A stretch of DNA of 64,000 nucleotides from Melampsora larici-populina 98AG31 (lineage: Eukaryota > Basidiomycota > Pucciniomycetes > Pucciniales > Melampsoraceae), in assembly GCF_000204055.1 (NCBI RefSeq), contig NW_006768783.1:310001-374000 (forward strand), in the 5' to 3' direction. Positions 58,708-64,000 of the stretch are shown piece after piece (the stretch's first letter is position 1; the number at the start of each line of letters is the position of its first letter). Made by a program: the position numbers and the translations under genes. Below the pieces are notes generated by a model. That model saw nothing but the letters and a program-made list of their open reading frames with translations, had not been told where the DNA came from and did not search any database.

Positions 58708-60853
58708 GCTGAGCCGGAGAAGGTAAGAATCACCACTTGTAAGAGCGGATGAAACTACGGTGCTTTTACGCTGCCTTCAACCTTAATTTTGTTGCAGTTC
58801 GAAAAGAACTAGAACAACTCTTAACAATTTTCTATCCCCACGAATTCATCCCGTAACACAAATTTAAGATTTTCAAAGGATCCGCAAAGCTTGGCGGACT
58901 CCGATGATACCACACTCGACTCTACACGACGTTGTGATGTGAAGTTATGTGAATTCCGAATCTTAGAGATTTTATGGCGAAGTGTAATAAATTACACACA
59001 GGTCCGGTCTATGTAGCCTGGAACCCGTTCAACCCGGCCTTGACTTGGATCAAGAGGCGGGTTTGTCGCTGAATTCCGGTTTCGACGCCCTCACGACTGA
59101 ATTTCGACACAGCTCAGCAGCTAATAAAACAACTGAAAAAAAAAGAAACCACACTACAAGACTTTGCTTTTAAAGGCTAACACACACAACAATCAATTAA
59201 CTCGGTACGTTCTCTTCCTTCTCCAATTCTTTCTTCTTAAGCGATTAAACTAACTAAACCAACTCTTTCTTTTGATTTCTAACTTCAAAATAGACTCTTG
59301 CACAAAAAAGACTTATTCGATCTCAAGCCACACAATAATACTTTTAAGATACTTGATCACACTTTTAGATGCACACAATAACACTCAGACACGAACACTA
59401 CACAAACACGAAACTCTCGATTCCATCCACATACGATTCCTCTCCTTCATTCCACTCGAAACTAGATCCCTTATAAACCTTTCAGCCCTCCAAAACTCCG
59501 ACCGACCCTCTTATTTCGCTCCAAGCTCATCCGACCGATTTGCTTGGCTCTTCCCACACTAACTCGCAACTCGACTCGATCCTTTCCCCTTTCTTTTTCT
59601 CAAGGTAGGTTTCTTTCCTTTCTATCTTTTCTTATTCTTTTCTTTTCTTTATTATTGTTCGCTAACTAACTTCTATTCTCCTTTCTTTTCTTTCATCCTT
59701 CTCTAGCTTCATCTCGATTTCAATCGATTATTTTGATTCCTTTCATTCGATTCTCTTTCTTCTCAGGTACGTCTTATTTCTTTCTACTTCCTTTTCTCCT
59801 CTCTATTCTTTTCTTCTCATTTCGATTTTAGTCTATTTCCTTCTTCTCACACTACTTGTTCCTGGACTAAAAAGGTGTGTTCTTTACTCTTTCTTTTTCC
59901 CTTCTCATACTAACTAATTTATTTGTCTATGTTTCTTTTTTCTTCTAGTCCTTGTTCGATCTTGGTAGCTCAATCTCTATTTCATTTAATGTTTGCTCCG
60001 ACCGATTTAAGTCTGATAGCGTGAGTCTTTTCTTTTAAGTTATCTCCTGTCTTCTCTTTTACCCAATACTGACTAATCTTCTCCTTTCATTTTTCGATTT
60101 TCTTCTTTTTTGACTTGTTTTCATCTTGTCCTTTTCTTGTGTCATATACTTTATTTATTTCATCCTCTTGGCCTTGTATTTATTTAGTGTTTTATAGTTG
60201 TTTTGCAATAATAAAAAAAGTTATCTTAAATTGAACTGAATTGAAAAGATCTTGATATGAGATGATTGTGAGCAGACCAAACACGAGCCCCAAAAAATGA
60301 GCTGGTGAGGATAATAATGTGTATAAAAGGGAAGAGTGAGGAGGCTATTCTGCTTTCCACATCCTCCCCCAACTCGCATTTGTCCCCAAATGAGCCAATA
60401 GTTTATAGCTCCTGATACTCGTTAAGGTCCTTTAAATTTGATTCACTTGTTCGATCGATTCTTGAAAGCAAAAGACTCGCGAGGCGAGTTCTTTTGTTTA
60501 CCTTTCGCTTGATTCAAACGTTCCCTAGTAATATTAATGTTATTCGTATCCTTTTTTTTTTTTTTATATATCGATCGGTCGTGGCTTCGCTTTATTAGAC
60601 TCTAAAGTGACTTTATCCCAGGTATGTTCATGTTTTCCTCTTACTATAGCCCCTCCTTACTTGTTCATTAACTATGTTTTATTTGAATCTTACTAGACTC
60701 GACTCCAACCCTCAAATTTCAGCTTGCTTTGCTCAGTTTTGTTATAACTAACTGCAGGTATGTGATTTAACGCTTTACTTTCTCTTTCAACTTTTGTATT
60801 TGATCTAATTAATAACTATAATTTGTTTTATAATCATTCCATCTTTTGTAGTC
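58708..60853 (+). other. Leader region of the downstream gene with several splice-like AG|GT sites
   Basis: Long CT-rich sequence without a coding frame of note. It holds strong acceptor-donor fusions at 59604|59605 (TTTTTCTCAAG|GTAGGT), 59766|59767 (CTTTCTTCTCAG|GTACGT), 60621|60622 (TATCCCAG|GTATGT) and 60767|60768 (TAACTAACTGCAG|GTATGT, with an ideal branch motif), plus donors at 59875 and 60021. Probably a multi-intron 5' leader; which sites are used cannot be told from sequence. Confidence 0.5.
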
Positions 60854-62071
60854 ATGTTTAATCCGAACGCCAGACCCCACCCTGAGAAATGTGGTGTCTG
60901 TTTCGAGAACGATCGCCCGTGTACATGGATAGTGTTCGAATCCGCACCTAAGGCTGTCCAACAATGCTGTGATCAATGTGCCCGTCGCAACTTATACTGT
61001 GGTTCGTTATGTTTCTCTTCTACTTTCTAATACATATTCTTTTCTTATGCTGATATTGATATCGACTTAATGTTCCTCTATGTTTGCGCTCGATTTGTTC
61101 TGTTTGTTGTGTACTCTTTGTATGTCCCTTACACTCATTTGCTTCCTTCGTTTTCTATCTTTTCCGCTATCTTTCTCTTTACCACTCCGCCAGAATGGCC
61201 AGACTTGCCTGCTACCAATGCGAGCGGTGACATCATCTTAGATGCACCTGACGCCAACCCCTATATACCGGGTCGTGCTAATGAGACAGACGCTGCGCGT
61301 CGTGCTCGAGTTCATGCCTGGACTGCCAAACCGGACAAGCCTCGTAATCCAAAACTTCATGTTAAGTGGCGGGAGGATTTGTTTATTTGGAATAATCGTG
61401 GCAATACGCCACTTCCTCCATCTGTTCCGGTTACTCCGGCTGCTAAACCGCGAGCTCGCCCTCCTCCTAAGCCTAAAGGTCACCCTTACACCCCTAAGTC
61501 CGCTGATCAAGCCACTAGTAAAAAAGCACCTCCTATCGTAATTCTAGAAACACCTCCCCCGGTTGCCAAACCTTTTGTACAAGCTCCTGTTGATCCAATT
61601 CCACCCGCTGAGCCTGTTTCTAATTTTACTTCTACCATAGTTGATTTAGAACCTTCTCTACCTGGTACTCCACCTGCTGAACCCGTTGTATTGTCTCCTT
61701 TATCTTATGACAATGTTATTGAAGCTTTTAACAAAAAATTTGGTGAAAGATCTAAGTACTTCTGGTTTACGCAACTAATAGATTTAAACGAAGAACATAA
61801 TCGTGTTGGAAGTTTTAATCCTCAAGTTACTCCTACTGATCCTGCTGTAGTTATTTCGGAATTAATGATGAACTCTCTTTATGACCATTGGGCTAAGTTT
61901 CACTCCACGTCTGATTTAGAGGCTTCCTGTCGTCTTCACCTTGTTAAAACCTTTAGAATGATTGTAGCTCAACAATTAATGTGTTCCACTTTGTCTTCAT
62001 CTGATGATTGTGTTCCTACTCCTTCTTCTTCCGGCGATAAGGGCAAAAAACATGCCTTTGATCAAGATTGA
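60854..62071 (+). CDS. Protein with Zn(II)2Cys6-like cysteine motif, unknown function
   Basis: Exons 60854-61001 and 61194-62071 join in phase to 341 residues. The start ATG lies two bases after a TTTTGTAG acceptor. The N-terminus has C-X2-C-X6-C-X15-C-X2-C-X6-C (CGVCFENDRPC, then CCDQCARRNLYC), the spacing of a fungal Zn(II)2Cys6 cluster but with a longer central loop than the usual 5-12; the single intron falls directly after the last Cys. Next comes WPDLPATNASGDIILDAPD, a basic/proline-rich middle (KPRARPPPKPKGHPYTPKS) and a helical C-terminal domain (VIEAFNKKFGERSKYFWFTQ, then LEASCRLHLVKTFRMIVAQQ). This could be a DNA-binding regulator or a nucleic-acid-binding Gag-like protein; the lysine/proline-rich body and transposon setting make both plausible. 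The frame is intact. Confidence 0.7.
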
Positions 62072-62760
62072 AAAGATTGTTATTTGTTGTTGTTTCTTCT
62101 TCAATTTTTCGTTACTGTCTTTTCCGCTGCTTGTCTTTTAAAACTTGTTGGTTATCCATCTCGCGTAAAATCACTAAACTCAAAAAAATCTTATGAATAA
62201 CGGTTGTAGTAGGAAAATTATTTAGAAAAAATCGTGCATAATAAAAAAGAACCAAATTTAATTGGATTGATCTGAGTGTTGCCTTCCAGCTTTTCTTCTT
62301 AAATTCGTGACCCAGCTCCCCCAACTTAAATAAAAAAACCACCACTTTAACTTCTACTTTTTACTCATCTCGTACTAAGATATAACATTTTCCCCTTCGC
62401 ACTTTTCCGTAAAACTTCGCCAACTTCCTCGTAAAATCATAACCGTAACTTTTGAGATATTTTGATAATATTTTTCTTATTCCCGTAATTCAAACAATAA
62501 TCTAAAGAAACTCCAAGTAACCTCTATTCTAGGCCTTGACAATAAATTCGCGCGCACCGGGTTCCGTCCCGTATCTAACTTCTACCAATTCACAAGGAAT
62601 ATATGTATCTATGTATCATTAAAATCTAATGTTATAATTGTAACTCGTAAGTTGTGTCGTTTCGCCAGATCCGCACTTTGTGTAAATGAAATATAAAAGT
62701 CTTTAACTCGTAAAACGCGAAATTTTCCGTAATAGTAATCATAAATGTTGTTGTAATACT
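62072..62760. other. 3' flank, no gene seen
   Basis: AT-rich with recurring CCGTAA/CGTAAAA motifs. No coding frame supported. Confidence 0.4.
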
Positions 62761-64000
62761 ATCCGTTCTGCAGCCAATCCAACACCCTTGACACCCCAAT
62801 TCACGTCCCCGTAATAAAGAAAAGAAAGAAAAGAAAGAAAAGATTTGCTGTAGTAGTAACCATTTTATATGTAATTTTATTGTAATTTTATTGCCGCTTT
62901 GATTGTTTTGTTGATAATGCGCAGCCTCTCCCCAAACCCCCTACTACAGACTTAATTTGTTGCAACTTAATTTGATTTGTGTTGTTAATTTGTTTTGATG
63001 CAATTTACGCTAATATTCTAATACCGGCCAACTATCCACCATCCTCAACTACCCAATCCCGTCCCCGTAATAAGAAAAAGATAAAAGAGAAACATATCCG
63101 TAACTTTGCAAAATTGACTTTGATGATAATATGATTTATTTTACTTGAGTGTAACTTGCAAAAAAAAATGTGTAATTTTATATGTAGTAGTAATCCGTTT
63201 GTTGTTTTAATTGTTTAGTGTTAATGATTGTCCCGCCGCAGTCCCCCTACTACAATTGTTGTAATAATTTTGCTATCCGTACCAGCCAACTAATCCTCCA
63301 TCCTCAACAATCCTGACCCGCCCCCATATAAAAAAAAGAAGAAAAGAAAAAAGAGAAACATAACCCGCACTCCGCTAAAACATTTTAATAGTAAGAGTAT
63401 TGTTATTTTTAATGTTCTACGCGAAATTTATTTTGATATAACATTGAATGTAACTTATTTTAATAATTGATTCATTGATTGACTTTGATTTATTTGTTGT
63501 AATTTGATTTGATTGTATGTAATTTAATTTGAATTGTTTTAACTATCCGTACCCGCCGTCTATCCTCCATCCTCATCAACCTATACCAAACACCACCAAA
63601 AAATAAAGAAACTGATAAAGAGAAACTTGACTTTGAAATAACCATAACTAAAAAAAAGAGAAAAAATGCGAAAAATTGTTTATAGCAGTAATCCATTTGT
63701 TGATTGTAATTTTGATTTGAATAATTGTTGTTTTATTGTAACTATTACCCTTCCCGTGCCCCCTGCTATTCATGTAATGATATGACAAAGAAAATAAGAA
63801 AAGAAAATGAGAAAAAAAAGAAACATAACAAGCCCCTTGAACGGGGTAATTTTGATTTTAAGTAGTACTCCGAATTCGTCTTTGATTGATTTGAATGTCG
63901 AATTTCTGATTTATTAATTTTTGTGCCCGCCCCTACCCTACTACTTATGTTGTTTGATTGATTTTAATAACTATCCATTCCTGCCAACTTCCACCATCCT
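62761..64000 (+). repeat. Decayed tandem repeats of about 260 bp
   Basis: Phrases of the type ACCGGCCAACTATCCACCAT / CCATCCTCAAC recur at about 62771, 63026, 63283, 63554 and 63981. They are followed each time by an A/G-rich tract (AAGAAAAGA-like), AAGAGAAACATA and then AT-rich text with GTAATTTTA and ATCCGTTTGTTG. Spacing is about 255-270 bp, then about 430 bp for the last interval. Units are diverged. The array reaches the window edge. Confidence 0.65.

Noticed and set aside
58283..58712. Frame starting MSSRSSSTRGTTKSK as the real coding frame at this locus
   Set aside because: It reads through an intron with good GTAAGC and TTAG signals; the alternative spliced frame continues the upstream exons in phase and ends in ordered YQPQ-type repeats.
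1..64000. tRNA or rRNA genes
   Set aside because: No convincing cloverleaf with A- and B-box or rRNA core sequence was spotted by eye; a dedicated scan was not possible.

Overview
The window looks like a piece of a large, AT-rich, transposon-filled basidiomycete genome, most likely a rust fungus (Pucciniales). This is an inference from four observations: intron-dense genes with mostly 50-100 bp introns, fungal-type ARS2, NRAMP, kinesin-3 and type IIC P-ATPase genes, islands of host genes separated by nested transposons, and several hAT copies of the BED-finger type. No computation was run; exon borders were placed by hand from reading frame, GT/AG signals and protein-family conservation.

Layout. 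1-3142 (+): the 3' part of an ARS2/SERRATE-like RNA-processing gene. 3143-7176: a dead Tc1/mariner copy and a MITE. 7177-9547 (-): a nine-exon NRAMP divalent-metal transporter with a GC-AG intron and an altered metal-binding motif. 9548-15445: MITEs, palindromic repeats and a dead hAT transposon on the minus strand. 15446-27055: a large fold-back element with long inverted arms. It carries a nearly complete chromodomain Ty3/gypsy retrotransposon (17184-23114, 160-bp LTRs, ACTAA target duplication) and four smaller elements. 27056-30374: a TIR element with about 70-bp identical ends, and fragments of unidentified genes. 30375-36413 (+): a ten-exon kinesin-3 (UNC-104/KIF1 type) with motor, FHA and PH domains. 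37978-43087 (+): a 25-exon Na+/K+-ATPase-like P-type pump. 43088-53575: MITEs, a broken RecQ-like helicase, a truncated hAT carrying a CACTA-type MITE in its intron, and a nearly full-length hAT with two stop codons.

55044-64000 is the least conventional part. An LTR-like block with a TATA box leads into about 2.8 kb of plus strand that holds no ATG at all (55311-58119). Inside it lies a multi-exon reading frame whose only plausible initiator is built by splicing: an exon ending in A joined to an exon beginning TG. It encodes a 275-residue Gln/Tyr/Pro-rich protein with no internal methionine. Downstream, a second gene (60854-62071) encodes a protein with a Zn(II)2Cys6-like cysteine pattern, behind a leader with several AG|GT sites, and is followed by decayed tandem repeats of about 260 bp. 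I suspect these belong to one large LTR-like element that runs off the window, but this is not shown.

The host genes form no pathway or operon. A recurrent theme is decay: all six recognisable nonsense codons in the transposon frames are TGA, and five follow a T, as expected if CGA codons were hit by TpCpG-type C-to-T mutation.
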